This document shows positions 35,192 to 43,770 of a stretch of 64,000 bases of DNA, piece by piece. Position 1 is the stretch's first letter. Each line of letters begins with the position of its first letter. Below the pieces are notes generated by a model, which was not told the DNA's origin, did not search any database, and was given only the letters and a program-made list of their open reading frames with translations. Made by a program: the position numbers and the translations under genes. Source of the stretch: Verrucomicrobiales bacterium (GTDB lineage: Bacteria; Verrucomicrobiota; Verrucomicrobiia; Limisphaerales; UBA11358). Location: contig JAQTQB010000005.1 of the NCBI GenBank assembly GCA_028712475.1, positions 107,408 through 171,407 on the forward strand. Reading direction: 5' to 3'.

Positions 35192-37873
35192 TTATCGCCA
35201 TAAATGTTTCGGATATTTCCGCTGCAACTCGGATTTGATGCGCGGATAATGATCCTTCCAGAAACTCGCCAAGTCCTGCGTCACTTGAATCGGCTTCATG
35301 CCCGGCGTCAAGATATGCACCACCACCGGCACGCGGCCCAGCGCGATCTTCGGCGTCTGGTTCACGTCGTAAAGCTCCTGGATCCGCAGCGCGATGTGCG
35401 GCGGATTGCCAACGTCATAAACGACTTTCGGCGTCCGGCCGTTCGGCAGCGACAGGCGTTCCGGCGCGTGTTTATTAAGCGATTCGTGCTGCGCCGCCGA
35501 GAGCCACGATTTCACGACTGGCTTCACGTCGCGCTCCTTGATGTCTTTGTAACCGAATGCGCCGTGGCAAAGCTGCTCGATGAGATGCTTGCGGTCGTCG
35601 TCGGTAATCGGTGGCAGGGCAAATTCCGGGCACCACTTGGCCAGCAGGTTCAGCCGCAAAATCCATTGGTCAACGGAATCGTCCCAGTCCTTCAGCGTCA
35701 GGTTTCCCGCGATGACCTGTTCCGCCAGCAAGCGCGCCGCCGCATCCGCCGGTGGCGGTTCAACGCGCCGGGCCGACAACGCGAGTCCGCGAAATTTCAA
35801 CAGCTCCGCCGCCTGCACGCGCTTGCTCGTCGGATCAAACTGGACGTGCAGATCGGATTGGATGTCTTCGGGAAACAATTCGCGCAGCCAGTCTGGTTCA
35901 ATCGCCGTCGCCAGCGACAGGATGGTGTTGATCTCCTTGTCGCGCGATTCGATCTCGCGGATTTCAGCGGCAACAAATAATTCGTAGGAGCCGAGGTGAC
36001 GAGGCTCATTCTTTGTTTTTGAAGTTAGAGTCTCGTTACCTCGACTCCTACCAACAACACTGTCGCGCGCCAGCACGCCGCGACGATTGTGAACGAGGTC
36101 GCAACGCAACGTCCCCTGATCAAGCCGGCGCGCCACGCGGTCGGAGAAGCCGATCAGCACGCATTTCTGCAACGCCTCGTCCTTGACCTCGCGCGGCTGC
36201 ACGTCGAGACCTTCCTTCTCCGCGATGCGCAGGAATTGTTCGAGCAGCGGCCCGACCTGCCGCGCGGTGACCGCGTGAATGCCGAGCTTGCGGCAGGCGT
36301 CGAGGCGAAAATCATTTTTCACCGCATACGTCCACGCGCGCATGAGAATCCAAAAATCGGACGACGACTTCTCGCCCAGCAAATCTTCGCGCGCCGAATC
36401 TACGTCTTTGCCCTGATTGCGCAACAGCAAGTCGCGGCCCTGCGTGAGCGCGGCAACGAGGCACGCCTGATAGACGCAGCCGTATTCCTGCGCCGCGAGC
36501 AGCATCCGCGCATAACGCGGGTGGAGCGGAAACGCTAGCATCTTGCGGCCGATGGGTGTCATCGCACCGAGTTTGTCCAGCGCGCCCAAGTCGGTGAGCA
36601 ATTCTTCCGCGTGCGCGAGGCTTTGTTCATCCGGCGCTTCGAGCCAGCGGAACTTCCGCAGGTCCTGAACGCCCGACGCCTTGAGCGTGAGCACGACTTC
36701 GGACAGGTCGAGCCGTTTGATTTCCGGTAATTCTTGAACGGCGCGGTGCCCGTGTTCTTCACGCGACCACAGCCTCATGCAAACGCCCGGCGCGGTGCGG
36801 CCCGCCCGTCCGGCGCGCTGGTCAGACGACGACTGGCTGATGCGCTCGATGAGCAGCGTGTTGATGCCGCGATTGGAATCGTAGCGCGGGATGCGCGCCA
36901 GTCCGCTGTCAATCACCAGCCGCACACCGTCAATCGTCAGCGACGTTTCAGCGACGTTCGTGGCGACGACCACTTTGCGCTTCTCGTAACGCGCCACAGC
37001 GGCGTCCTGATCTTTCGGCGGCAACTCGCCGTGAAGCGGCAACAAAATAAATCCCTTTGCCTCGGACGTGTGGCGGATGGCTTCAATCGTCTGCGAAATC
37101 TCAAAACCGCCGGGCATGAACACCAGCACGTCCCCTTCCCCGCCGCCGTGAACGTAACTGCTGAACGCCTCCGCCGCCTGTTCCCAGACCGGACGTTTGT
37201 CCGTGTATCCCGGCGTCGCGGAGTATTCGTGCTCGACCGGAAACATCCGCCCGGCAGACGACAGGACGGAGCAGCGAAAATGATTCGTAGCAGCCGACGT
37301 GAGCCGGCTCTGGCTATCTTGCGCAGAAGAATGAGCGGACTCACATCCGCTGCTACGATGATTAAGATATTTTTCCAGCTCACCCGCGTTCAGCGTGGCG
37401 GACATGACGACGAGGTTCAGGTCGGGGCGAAATTGCTCCTGCAAATCCAGTGCGCGCGCCAGCGTGATGTCGCCGTAAAGATGCCGTTCGTGAAACTCAT
37501 CAAAGATCAACGCCGAAACGCCGCGCAGCTTCGGGTCGTCAATCATCTGCCGCAACAAAACGCCTTCCGTGACGAAACGGATTTTGGTCTTGGCCGACGT
37601 GACGTTCTCGAACCGGATCTGATAGCCGACCTCCTGCCCAAGCTGGACGCCAAGCTCCTGCGCGACGCGCGACGCGAGTAATCTTGTCGCGAGCCGGCGC
37701 GGTTGCAAAATGACAACCTGCCCCTCGCGCAAAAAATCATGTTTCAGGAGCATCTGCGGGACTTGCGTGGATTTGCCGGAGCCGGTTGGCGCGGACAGGA
37801 TCAAGCGCCGGTCGGTTTTCAGCCGGGCGATGAGGTCGCGCTCGATGTCGTAAATGGGCAGACGGTCAGTCAT
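35192..37873 (-). CDS. hrpB: ATP-dependent RNA helicase HrpB, carrying two in-frame palindromic elements
   Basis: HrpB is a DEAH/RHA helicase of uncertain cellular target. The 893 residues contain Walker A 'APTGSGKST', the DExH box 'DEFHERHLYGD', 'VVMSATLNAGELEKYL', the C-terminal helicase motif 'SSDQRAGRAGRTAPGVCMRL', the HA2 region and the HrpB-specific C-terminus ('HIALRIQELYDVNQTPKIAL', 'GRVPVVVHILTPGMKPIQ'). Two extra segments interrupt it. One, 'SSGCESAHSSAQDSQSRLTS' and following, lies between helicase motif III and 'VLSSAGRMFPVEHEY'. The other, 'VVGRSRGNETLTSKTKNEPR', lies in the C-terminal half. Both are translations of family 1 palindromes. The frame stays open, so the gene is presumably functional. 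Confidence 0.95.
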   Translation of the reverse strand: MTDRLPIYDIERDLIARLKTDRRLILSAPTGSGKSTQVPQMLLKHDFLREGQVVILQPRRLATRLLASRVAQELGVQLGQEVGYQIRFENVTSAKTKIRFVTEGVLLRQMIDDPKLRGVSALIFDEFHERHLYGDITLARALDLQEQFRPDLNLVVMSATLNAGELEKYLNHRSSGCESAHSSAQDSQSRLTSAATNHFRCSVLSSAGRMFPVEHEYSATPGYTDKRPVWEQAAEAFSSYVHGGGEGDVLVFMPGGFEISQTIEAIRHTSEAKGFILLPLHGELPPKDQDAAVARYEKRKVVVATNVAETSLTIDGVRLVIDSGLARIPRYDSNRGINTLLIERISQSSSDQRAGRAGRTAPGVCMRLWSREEHGHRAVQELPEIKRLDLSEVVLTLKASGVQDLRKFRWLEAPDEQSLAHAEELLTDLGALDKLGAMTPIGRKMLAFPLHPRYARMLLAAQEYGCVYQACLVAALTQGRDLLLRNQGKDVDSAREDLLGEKSSSDFWILMRAWTYAVKNDFRLDACRKLGIHAVTARQVGPLLEQFLRIAEKEGLDVQPREVKDEALQKCVLIGFSDRVARRLDQGTLRCDLVHNRRGVLARDSVVGRSRGNETLTSKTKNEPRHLGSYELFVAAEIREIESRDKEINTILSLATAIEPDWLRELFPEDIQSDLHVQFDPTSKRVQAAELLKFRGLALSARRVEPPPADAAARLLAEQVIAGNLTLKDWDDSVDQWILRLNLLAKWCPEFALPPITDDDRKHLIEQLCHGAFGYKDIKERDVKPVVKSWLSAAQHESLNKHAPERLSLPNGRTPKVVYDVGNPPHIALRIQELYDVNQTPKIALGRVPVVVHILTPGMKPIQVTQDLASFWKDHYPRIKSELQRKYPKHLWR
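35984..36051. repeat. Family 1 palindromic element inside hrpB (copy 1)
   Basis: The arms GTAGGAGCCGAGGTGACGAG (35984-36007) and GAGTCTCGTTACCTCGACTC (36028-36051) pair at 21 of 24 positions, all three differences being transitions. The 20-base loop is AT-rich. The element is translated as part of HrpB on the minus strand. Confidence 0.88.
37287..37356. repeat. Family 1 palindromic element inside hrpB (copy 2)
   Basis: The arm GTAGCAGCCGACGTGAGCCG (from 37287) is nearly identical to the dusB copy, with which it shares the first 17 bases. The opposite arm, ending at 37356, pairs at about 20 of 24 positions. It is translated within HrpB without a stop. Confidence 0.88.
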
Positions 37874-37991
37874 CAGAGCGCACATGATAACGGTTTGCCG
37901 TCCGCAGGAAAAACAAAACGAAGCAGGAGAAGCAAAATCATTTGCTCGCGATACGATACGAGCTTAATCTCGACTCCGTAAAAAATCGCTG

Positions 37992-39146
37992 ATGAGTTAC
38001 CGAACCACCAAACGTCCCGCAAAAAGCGAAAGGCTCCGCGAAGAACCCGTTGCCTACCACACAAACGGCAATGGCAGGCATGGCAAACCAAAGTTCATTG
38101 ACCTCTTCTGCGGCATCGGCGGATTTCGCTTCGCATTTGAAAAAGCAGGCTGCGAATGCGTGTTCTCATCCGACTGGAACAAATACGCGAAGATCACCTA
38201 TGAGGCGAATTTCGGCGAGAAGCCATTCGGCGACATTCATTCGGTGGCGGTGGCGAATATTCCGGCGCACGACATTCTTTGCGCCGGATTTCCCTGCCAG
38301 CCGTTCAGCATCGCAGGCGTCTCCAAGAAATTGAGCCTCGGCAAAGCGCACGGCTTTGACGACAAAGAGCAAGGCAACCTGTTCTTTTCACTGGCGGAAA
38401 TCATCGAATTCCATCAGCCCGCCGCGTTTGTGCTGGAGAACGTGAAGAACCTCAAGAGCCACGACCAGGGCCGGACGTTTCAAATCATCCGCAACACGCT
38501 CACCGATGCGCTCGGCTATCACCTCCACACGGCGGTCATTGACGCGCAAAGCGTGGTGCCGCAGCACCGCGAACGCATCTTTCTCGTCGGCTTCAAGGAG
38601 CGGCGCGCGTTTGAATTCCCGGAATTCCCGGCGGCAGGGCCGAAACTCGAATCCATCCTTGAAACCGATGTCTCGGACAAATACACGCTGTCCAACCATC
38701 TTTGGAAATATCTTCAAGATTACGCGGCCAAACACAGAGCGGCAGGAAATGGTTTTGGTTTTGGATTGGTCACAGGCAAGGACACGTCCCGGACTTTGAG
38801 CGCGCGTTATTACAAAGACGGTTCGGAAATTTTGATTTCACAAGGCCCGCGAAAGAACCCACGCCGCCTGACGCCGCGTGAATGCGCAAGGCTCATGGGC
38901 TATCCGAAAGATTTCAAAATTCCAGTCTCCGATACGCAAGCCTACAAACAGTTCGGCAATTCAGTCGTCGTTCCCGTTGTTGAACGTGTTGCAAAAGCTG
39001 TCGTGTCAACATTGCAACACCCGGTTGATTACAAGCCTGAACTTGCTCTTGCGGCAAACGACAAAGAAAATAAAAAAACTGCAACCCGGATTGCGGAATC
39101 GGTGAGCTATTTCAAGACCAAGAAGCGGCGAAAGGAATCAGCATGA
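37992..39146 (+). CDS. dcm: DNA (cytosine-5)-methyltransferase of a CCWGG-type restriction-modification system
   Basis: The 384-residue enzyme shows the ordered motifs of C5-methyltransferases: I '[15 protein letters not shown]', IV 'GFPCQPFS' with catalytic Cys102, VI 'FVLENVKNL', VIII '[11 protein letters not shown]', IX '[15 protein letters not shown]' and X '[10 protein letters not shown]'. It uses S-adenosylmethionine to methylate cytosine. Target specificity is inferred as CCWGG from the EcoRII-type endonuclease encoded next and the Vsr gene beyond. The stop overlaps the endonuclease ATG (ATGA). It begins 119 bases from the divergent hrpB. The symbol is given for the Dcm family. Confidence 0.93.
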   Translation: MSYRTTKRPAKSERLREEPVAYHTNGNGRHGKPKFIDLFCGIGGFRFAFEKAGCECVFSSDWNKYAKITYEANFGEKPFGDIHSVAVANIPAHDILCAGFPCQPFSIAGVSKKLSLGKAHGFDDKEQGNLFFSLAEIIEFHQPAAFVLENVKNLKSHDQGRTFQIIRNTLTDALGYHLHTAVIDAQSVVPQHRERIFLVGFKERRAFEFPEFPAAGPKLESILETDVSDKYTLSNHLWKYLQDYAAKHRAAGNGFGFGLVTGKDTSRTLSARYYKDGSEILISQGPRKNPRRLTPRECARLMGYPKDFKIPVSDTQAYKQFGNSVVVPVVERVAKAVVSTLQHPVDYKPELALAANDKENKKTATRIAESVSYFKTKKRRKESA

Positions 39147-40336
39147 ATCTATCAGCAATCTTCAGCCAGGTGGCTCATAAGCGACTTGTTAAAGTCGACC
39201 TTCCTAAAAGGGGTTCAAACCAGCACGAATTCAATGGTGTAAGCGCACTGAAAACATTTTTTGGAACGAATAAAAAAATTCAGGGTTCACTGCACTGGCA
39301 TTATTTCGGGGACGATCAAGAGCCAGCCCAAGAGGACAATAAATTTACTTTTTATGATGCCCGCGCCAAGAGCAACGAACAAACAGGCAGATCGGAGTGG
39401 CGGTTTTATTATTACGGAAGTTTCCTAGCCCGTGTGGGGGTCGGTGATTGGTTTGTTCTCGCAAAAGCCAAATCGGGACAATTATTCGCCTTAGTCTTTC
39501 AGTGCAATTCAGGATGGGAGCGCGCGGCACACAGCCTTTTCGGTGTCAGTCCTTCCAAAACTTCTTTTGATTCGATTCGGCAGGAGACTTTAGATTCACA
39601 AAGGATTGATCTGCTTCAACGTCAGATTCTTGCTGAATTGGATTTGGAAGTGACTGTGCCAGTCGTTGCGAATGACGAAGAGTTGATACTGCGCAAATTT
39701 GGCCGGACTTTTCCGACGACAAAAATCATGTCCGACTTTGCGCGAGAACAGACGCCGGTGGATTATAAGAAGCCTGATGAAGCGTTGGTGCGTTGGCTTG
39801 ACCGCGAGGAGGCGCTTTTCCGCGCAATGGAAAATGTCATCATCCGCGAGCGGTTGCAGAAAGGTTTTACCGGCGTGGACGACTTCATTGGTTATTCGCT
39901 TTCCGTGCAAAACCGCCGAAAGTCACGCATGGGTTTTGCGTTGCAGAATCATCTGGTGGAATTGTTCACCCGCCAAGGGCTGCGGTTCACGCCACAGGCG
40001 CGGACGGAGGCGAACAACAAGCCTGATTTCATATTTCCCGGCCAGCGGGAGTATCATGATGAGTCGTTTGACGCGGCGTTGCTGGTCATGCTTGGCGTGA
40101 AGTCCACGAGCAAAGACCGCTGGCGCCAGGTGCTGACTGAAGCTGACCGCATTCCAAAAAAACATCTTTGCACGCTCGAAGCCGGCATCTCCGTCAAGCA
40201 GACAGACGAAATGCAGCGGCAACAACTCACTCTTGTTGTGCCAACGGGTTTACATGCAACTTACACTCCGGCGCAACTTTCCGGGATGTTGAGCGTGACG
40301 GAATTCGTTGAATTTGTGAGACGGAAGCAATCGTAA
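39143..40336 (+). CDS. Type II restriction endonuclease, EcoRII-like
   Basis: The 397-residue product matches EcoRII in two parts. The N-terminal region (to about 170) has '[20 protein letters not shown]' and '[20 protein letters not shown]', as expected for the B3-like effector DNA-binding domain. The C-terminal catalytic domain has '[19 protein letters not shown]', '[17 protein letters not shown]' and '[20 protein letters not shown]', which hold the acidic and Lys/Arg residues of the PD-(D/E)XK-like active site. EcoRII is a Type IIE enzyme that cuts CCWGG after binding two sites. The gene is more AT-rich than its neighbours, as is common for mobile restriction systems. Confidence 0.9.
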   Translation: MNLSAIFSQVAHKRLVKVDLPKRGSNQHEFNGVSALKTFFGTNKKIQGSLHWHYFGDDQEPAQEDNKFTFYDARAKSNEQTGRSEWRFYYYGSFLARVGVGDWFVLAKAKSGQLFALVFQCNSGWERAAHSLFGVSPSKTSFDSIRQETLDSQRIDLLQRQILAELDLEVTVPVVANDEELILRKFGRTFPTTKIMSDFAREQTPVDYKKPDEALVRWLDREEALFRAMENVIIRERLQKGFTGVDDFIGYSLSVQNRRKSRMGFALQNHLVELFTRQGLRFTPQARTEANNKPDFIFPGQREYHDESFDAALLVMLGVKSTSKDRWRQVLTEADRIPKKHLCTLEAGISVKQTDEMQRQQLTLVVPTGLHATYTPAQLSGMLSVTEFVEFVRRKQS

Positions 40337-40354
40337 TTTATTTTTACTTTTTTT

Positions 40355-40394
40355 CCTGGCAAGCGCCCGCAAACCTGGTAAACCAAATACCAGT
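40355..40394 (+). promoter_or_regulatory. Upstream region with two CCTGG sites and an inverted repeat
   Basis: CCTGG occurs at 40355-40359 and 40374-40378, 19 bases apart; both are CCWGG, the presumed target of the adjacent methyltransferase and endonuclease. The second overlaps an inverted repeat, CTGGTA-N7-TACCAG, that ends 2 bases before the ATG at 40395. Confidence 0.35.
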
Positions 40395-40766
40395 ATGAAT
40401 GAATTAATTTGTATTCCAAACAATCTGCGCTCTGCCGGACGTGAAATACGTCTCGCATTAAATCAACCGTTAAACCAACTCTCACATGGAACTTTTATCC
40501 GTGCATGGTGCAGCGTCTTTTATCTGTTTCCCGGCTTGCATCCTGACGGATTTGAAGCGGCCGACTGCGGCTGGCCGCGCGTCTTGAAACGCTTCGCCGC
40601 CGAAGCATGGCGGCGTGCCGAGGCTGGCGAACTGGCAGACGAGGAATTGTATTGCAGCGACGTCTCATGGTGCGGGCTTTACGACCGGATGCACACGCAT
40701 GAGCCAGATGAGATGGACCGGCGTCTCACACTGGCCGCTGATTATGGCGAGCCTTCAAATGTCTGA
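40395..40766 (+). CDS. Unknown 123-residue protein in the EcoRII locus
   Basis: The product is small, acidic overall and probably soluble, with a Trp/Cys-rich core ('IRAWCSVFYLFPGLHPDGFE', 'ADCGWPRVLKRFAAEAWRRA') and a C-terminal 'YCSDVSWCGLYDRMHTHEPD'. No helix-turn-helix, metal-binding or nuclease motif is recognised. It lies between the endonuclease (58-base gap) and vsr, and its stop overlaps the vsr ATG by 8 bases, so the two are probably translationally coupled. It may be an accessory or regulatory part of the restriction system or a passenger gene; sequence alone does not decide. Confidence 0.6.
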   Translation: MNELICIPNNLRSAGREIRLALNQPLNQLSHGTFIRAWCSVFYLFPGLHPDGFEAADCGWPRVLKRFAAEAWRRAEAGELADEELYCSDVSWCGLYDRMHTHEPDEMDRRLTLAADYGEPSNV

Positions 40767-41169
40767 CGTTTTCACCAAAGCCAAGCGGTCGGAAGTGATG
40801 TCGCGAATTCGCGGACGCGGCAACAAACACACGGAGCTGGCGCTGGCCAAATTGTTTCGTCGGAATAAAATCACCGGCTGGCGGCGGAATCAAAAGGTCT
40901 TCGGCAAGCCGGATTTCATTTTCCCCAAACTCAAGCTCGCCCTCTTCGTGGACGGTTGCTTCTGGCATGGCTGTCCCAAGCATGGAACCCAACCCAAAGG
41001 CAATCGCGCGTTCTGGAAAAAGAAGTTTGCCCGCAACATCGCCCGCGACCGGCTGGTGAACCGAGCCCTGCGGTCGGCCAACTGGCGGGTGTTGCGGATT
41101 TGGGAACACGAACTTACCCGCAAAAACGAAATTCATTTACTCAAGCGGATTCAACGGGTGATGAATTGA
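40759..41169 (+). CDS. vsr: Very short patch repair endonuclease
   Basis: The 136-residue product from the ATG at 40759 matches Vsr: 'EVMSRIRGRGNKHTELALAK', 'GKPDFIFPKLKLALFVDGCF' with 'WHGCPKH', 'NIARDRLVNRALRSANWRVL' and 'RIWEHEL'. Vsr nicks beside T:G mismatches that arise when 5-methylcytosine deaminates in CCWGG sites, so its presence fits a Dcm-type methyltransferase. Earlier in-frame ATGs would overlap the preceding gene more deeply and lack family similarity. It ends the restriction-modification cluster, 91 bases before mlaE. Confidence 0.93.
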   Translation: MSDVFTKAKRSEVMSRIRGRGNKHTELALAKLFRRNKITGWRRNQKVFGKPDFIFPKLKLALFVDGCFWHGCPKHGTQPKGNRAFWKKKFARNIARDRLVNRALRSANWRVLRIWEHELTRKNEIHLLKRIQRVMN

Positions 41170-41260
41170 TTCGTGCCATTGTTTTGTCTGACAGACGGTT
41201 TTGGCAGGTTCAACCGCGCGCTGGCTAAACACAGACGTGTTTGCTAGCTTGGGCGCACTG

Positions 41261-42040
41261 ATGAATGTTTTCGTCAACAAACGCGTCAATTATGTGCTGT
41301 CCGAGCTGGGACAGATCGCCTTCCTGGCCAGGGATATTATCTTGTCGCTGCTCACGTTCAAGGTCACCTGGCGCGACCTGGTTTATCAGATTTATTCCAT
41401 CGGCGTGAAATCGCAGTCGGTTGTGGTCATCACGGGCGCGTTCACGGGCATGGTGCTGGGGGCGCAGACGTATTTCCAATTCCACAAGGTCAAGATGGAC
41501 ACGGCCACGCTGGCGGTGGTGAGCGTGTCGCTGTGCGACGAACTCGGCCCGGTGCTGACGGCGTTGATGGTGGCGGGGCGCGTGGGCGCGTCCATCGCCG
41601 CCGAGATCGGCACGATGCGCGTGACGGAACAGATTGACGCGCTGCGGACGCTGGCGACGCATCCGGTGGATTACCTGGTGGTGCCGCGCATCGTGGCGGC
41701 GCACATCGCGCTGCCATTGCTGGCGATGGAAGCGATCGTGGTGGGCATCGGCGGAAGTTATCTGGTCTGTGTTTTCGTGCTCGGCATCGAACCGGTTTAT
41801 CTGTGGCAGAACATGTTGAAATACACGGAGGTTGTGGATTTGATCATCGGCCTGGTGAAGGCGTTCATCTTCGGCGGCATCATCGCGCTGATCGGCTGTT
41901 ACAAGGGCTTGACGTGCGGCCTGGGCGCGGAAGGCGTCGGCCACGCGACGACGGAGGCGGTGGTGTATTCGTCCATCACGATCCTGGTGACAAACTTCTT
42001 CCTGACGCTGGTCATGGGTAAAATCGTGGGGCTGTTATGA
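41261..42040 (+). CDS. mlaE: MlaE-family lipid ABC transporter permease
   Basis: The 259-residue inner-membrane protein matches the MlaE/TrbE permease family: 'VVVITGAFTGMVLGAQTYFQ', 'LCDELGPVLTALMVAGRVGA', 'SIAAEIGTMRVTEQIDALRT' and 'YLVVPRIVAAHIALPLL', with about six hydrophobic segments. With MlaF and MlaD it forms the complex that moves phospholipids between the inner and outer membranes. The ATG at 41261 is preferred over an earlier codon at 41201. It overlaps mlaF by 4 bases (ATGA), so the genes form an operon with mlaD. Confidence 0.93.
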   Translation: MNVFVNKRVNYVLSELGQIAFLARDIILSLLTFKVTWRDLVYQIYSIGVKSQSVVVITGAFTGMVLGAQTYFQFHKVKMDTATLAVVSVSLCDELGPVLTALMVAGRVGASIAAEIGTMRVTEQIDALRTLATHPVDYLVVPRIVAAHIALPLLAMEAIVVGIGGSYLVCVFVLGIEPVYLWQNMLKYTEVVDLIIGLVKAFIFGGIIALIGCYKGLTCGLGAEGVGHATTEAVVYSSITILVTNFFLTLVMGKIVGLL

Positions 42041-42783
42041 TCGAAGTCCGCAACCTGCAAAAAAGTTTCGGCGGGAGCAAGGTTCTGGACGGCGTCAGCT
42101 TTCGGATTGAAAATGGCGAGTCGGTCGCCATCATCGGAAGGAGCGGCGGCGGCAAGAGCGTTTTGCTCAAGCATCTGGTCGGCCTGTTGCAGCCGGACTC
42201 CGGCGAGGTGCTGATTGACGGCGAGAACATCGGTCCGATGAACGAACGCCAGTTGCTGCGGGTGCGGCGGAAATTCGGCATGGTGTTCCAGGGCGCGGCG
42301 CTGTTCGATTCGATGACGGTGGCGGAGAACGTGGCGTTCGCTTTTCGGAACCACGAAAATTTGACCGCCGGCGAAGTCGCCAGACGCGTGGCGGCGGCTT
42401 TGGAGATGGTGGACCTGCCCGGCACGGAAAATCGCAAGCCCGCCGAGCTGTCCGGCGGCATGAGAAAGCGCGTCGGCCTGGCGCGGGCAATCATTTACGA
42501 GCCGCAGATCGTGCTCTACGATGAGCCGACGACGGGCCTGGATCCGATCGTGTCCGACAGCATTGACAAGCTGATGATCCGGGTGCGCGACCATTTGAAG
42601 GTGACGAGCATCGTGGTCACGCACGACATGCGGAGCGCGCGGCGCGTGGGCAACCGGGTGCTGATGCTGCACGAGAAGAAGCTTTACGCGAACGCCACGC
42701 CGGAGGAATTTTTTGCCTCGGCGGATCCGGTGGTGCGGCAGTTTGTGGACGGCGTCGCGGACGCGAAGGAATGTTTAATTTAA
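42037..42783 (+). CDS. mlaF: MlaF-family ABC transporter ATPase
   Basis: The 248-residue ATPase has Walker A 'GRSGGGKSVLLKHL', the Q-loop in 'FGMVFQGAALFDSMTV', the signature 'LSGGMRKRVGLARAI', Walker B 'IVLYDEPTTGLDP' and the H-loop 'IVVTHDM'. It energises the MlaE permease. Start and stop overlap or touch the flanking transporter genes. Confidence 0.95.
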   Translation: MIEVRNLQKSFGGSKVLDGVSFRIENGESVAIIGRSGGGKSVLLKHLVGLLQPDSGEVLIDGENIGPMNERQLLRVRRKFGMVFQGAALFDSMTVAENVAFAFRNHENLTAGEVARRVAAALEMVDLPGTENRKPAELSGGMRKRVGLARAIIYEPQIVLYDEPTTGLDPIVSDSIDKLMIRVRDHLKVTSIVVTHDMRSARRVGNRVLMLHEKKLYANATPEEFFASADPVVRQFVDGVADAKECLI

Positions 42784-42786
42784 GCC

Positions 42787-43767
42787 ATGGATAAATCACG
42801 GACGGAAATCAAAGTCGGGTTGTTTGTGCTGTTCGGGCTGGTGCTGCTGGCGGTCGCGCTGGTCTGGTTCAGCAAGGGCACGAGCGTGTTTCGCGGCACT
42901 TATGAATTGAAGCTGCGCGCCGTCAACGTAGGCGGCATCAAGGAGCGCGCCGGTGTGCTGCTCGCGGGCGTGCAGGTCGGGAGCGTTTCACAGGTCAAGC
43001 TGGCCGAGGACGGCAAGAGCGTGTTGATCCGCCTGAAGATCTACAACGATTTCAAAATTTATCACGACGCGCGCTTTGTCATCGAGCAGGCCGGGTTCCT
43101 GGGCGACCAGTTTGTTTCCGTGATCCCGACCACGAACAGCCTGCCGCTGCTGGAAAATGGCGCGGAGGTGCCGTGCCAGGAGCCGTTCAACCTGCAGGAG
43201 GTCGCGCGCTCGACGGCGGGCTTCATCCAGCGCATTGACGAGACGGCCAAGAAACTGGACGCCTCGGTGACGGATTTGCGGCGGGTGGTTTTGAACGATG
43301 AGGTGCTCACTAATTTCGCCATCGCCATCAACAACTCCCGCACTTTCTCCGAGCAGGCATTGGACACGGTGAATGACATCAATACGCTGGTCGCCACGAA
43401 TGCGGAGCAGGTCAACCTTGCCGTGAGCAACGCCGTTTTCTTTTCGCAGGAACTGATGAAGCTGGCCGGATCCGCCGAAACTTTGCTGGCGACGAACGGC
43501 GCGGGGGTCACCGTTGCCGTGAACAACATCAAAACCTCCACCGAAACCTTGAAACAATTGATGGAAGACCTCAAATCCGGCAAGGGTCTGGCGGGAACCA
43601 TCCTGCAAAACGGACAGCTTTCGACCAACTTCCAGGTCATCGCTGAAAATCTGTCCGTGACCACGAGCAACTTGAACCGGCTCGGCTTGTGGGGCATCAT
43701 GTGGTCGCACAAGGCACCAGCCACGAATAAAGCCAAAGCGAACATTCCGCGCAACATAACCCGCTGA
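42787..43767 (+). CDS. mlaD: MlaD/MCE-family lipid-binding protein
   Basis: The 326-residue protein has a single N-terminal membrane helix (about 8-28, KVGLFVLFGLVLLAVALVWF) followed by an MCE domain (about 38-115: 'YELKLRAVNVGGIKERAGVL', 'LAGVQVGSVSQVKL', 'DARFVIEQAGFLGDQFVSV'). The long C-terminal half (about 120-310) is mainly helical and coiled ('STAGFIQRIDETAKKLDAS' and 'TVDDINTLVATN'-like repeats), longer than in E. coli MlaD, and could reach further into the periplasm. It begins 3 bases after mlaF. Lipid transport is inferred from the family. Confidence 0.92.
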   Translation: MDKSRTEIKVGLFVLFGLVLLAVALVWFSKGTSVFRGTYELKLRAVNVGGIKERAGVLLAGVQVGSVSQVKLAEDGKSVLIRLKIYNDFKIYHDARFVIEQAGFLGDQFVSVIPTTNSLPLLENGAEVPCQEPFNLQEVARSTAGFIQRIDETAKKLDASVTDLRRVVLNDEVLTNFAIAINNSRTFSEQALDTVNDINTLVATNAEQVNLAVSNAVFFSQELMKLAGSAETLLATNGAGVTVAVNNIKTSTETLKQLMEDLKSGKGLAGTILQNGQLSTNFQVIAENLSVTTSNLNRLGLWGIMWSHKAPATNKAKANIPRNITR

Positions 43768-43770
43768 ACC

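Noticed and set aside
37992-39146. Orphan (solitary) Dcm methyltransferase
   Set aside because: An EcoRII-type endonuclease gene overlaps its stop codon, so it is part of a restriction-modification system.
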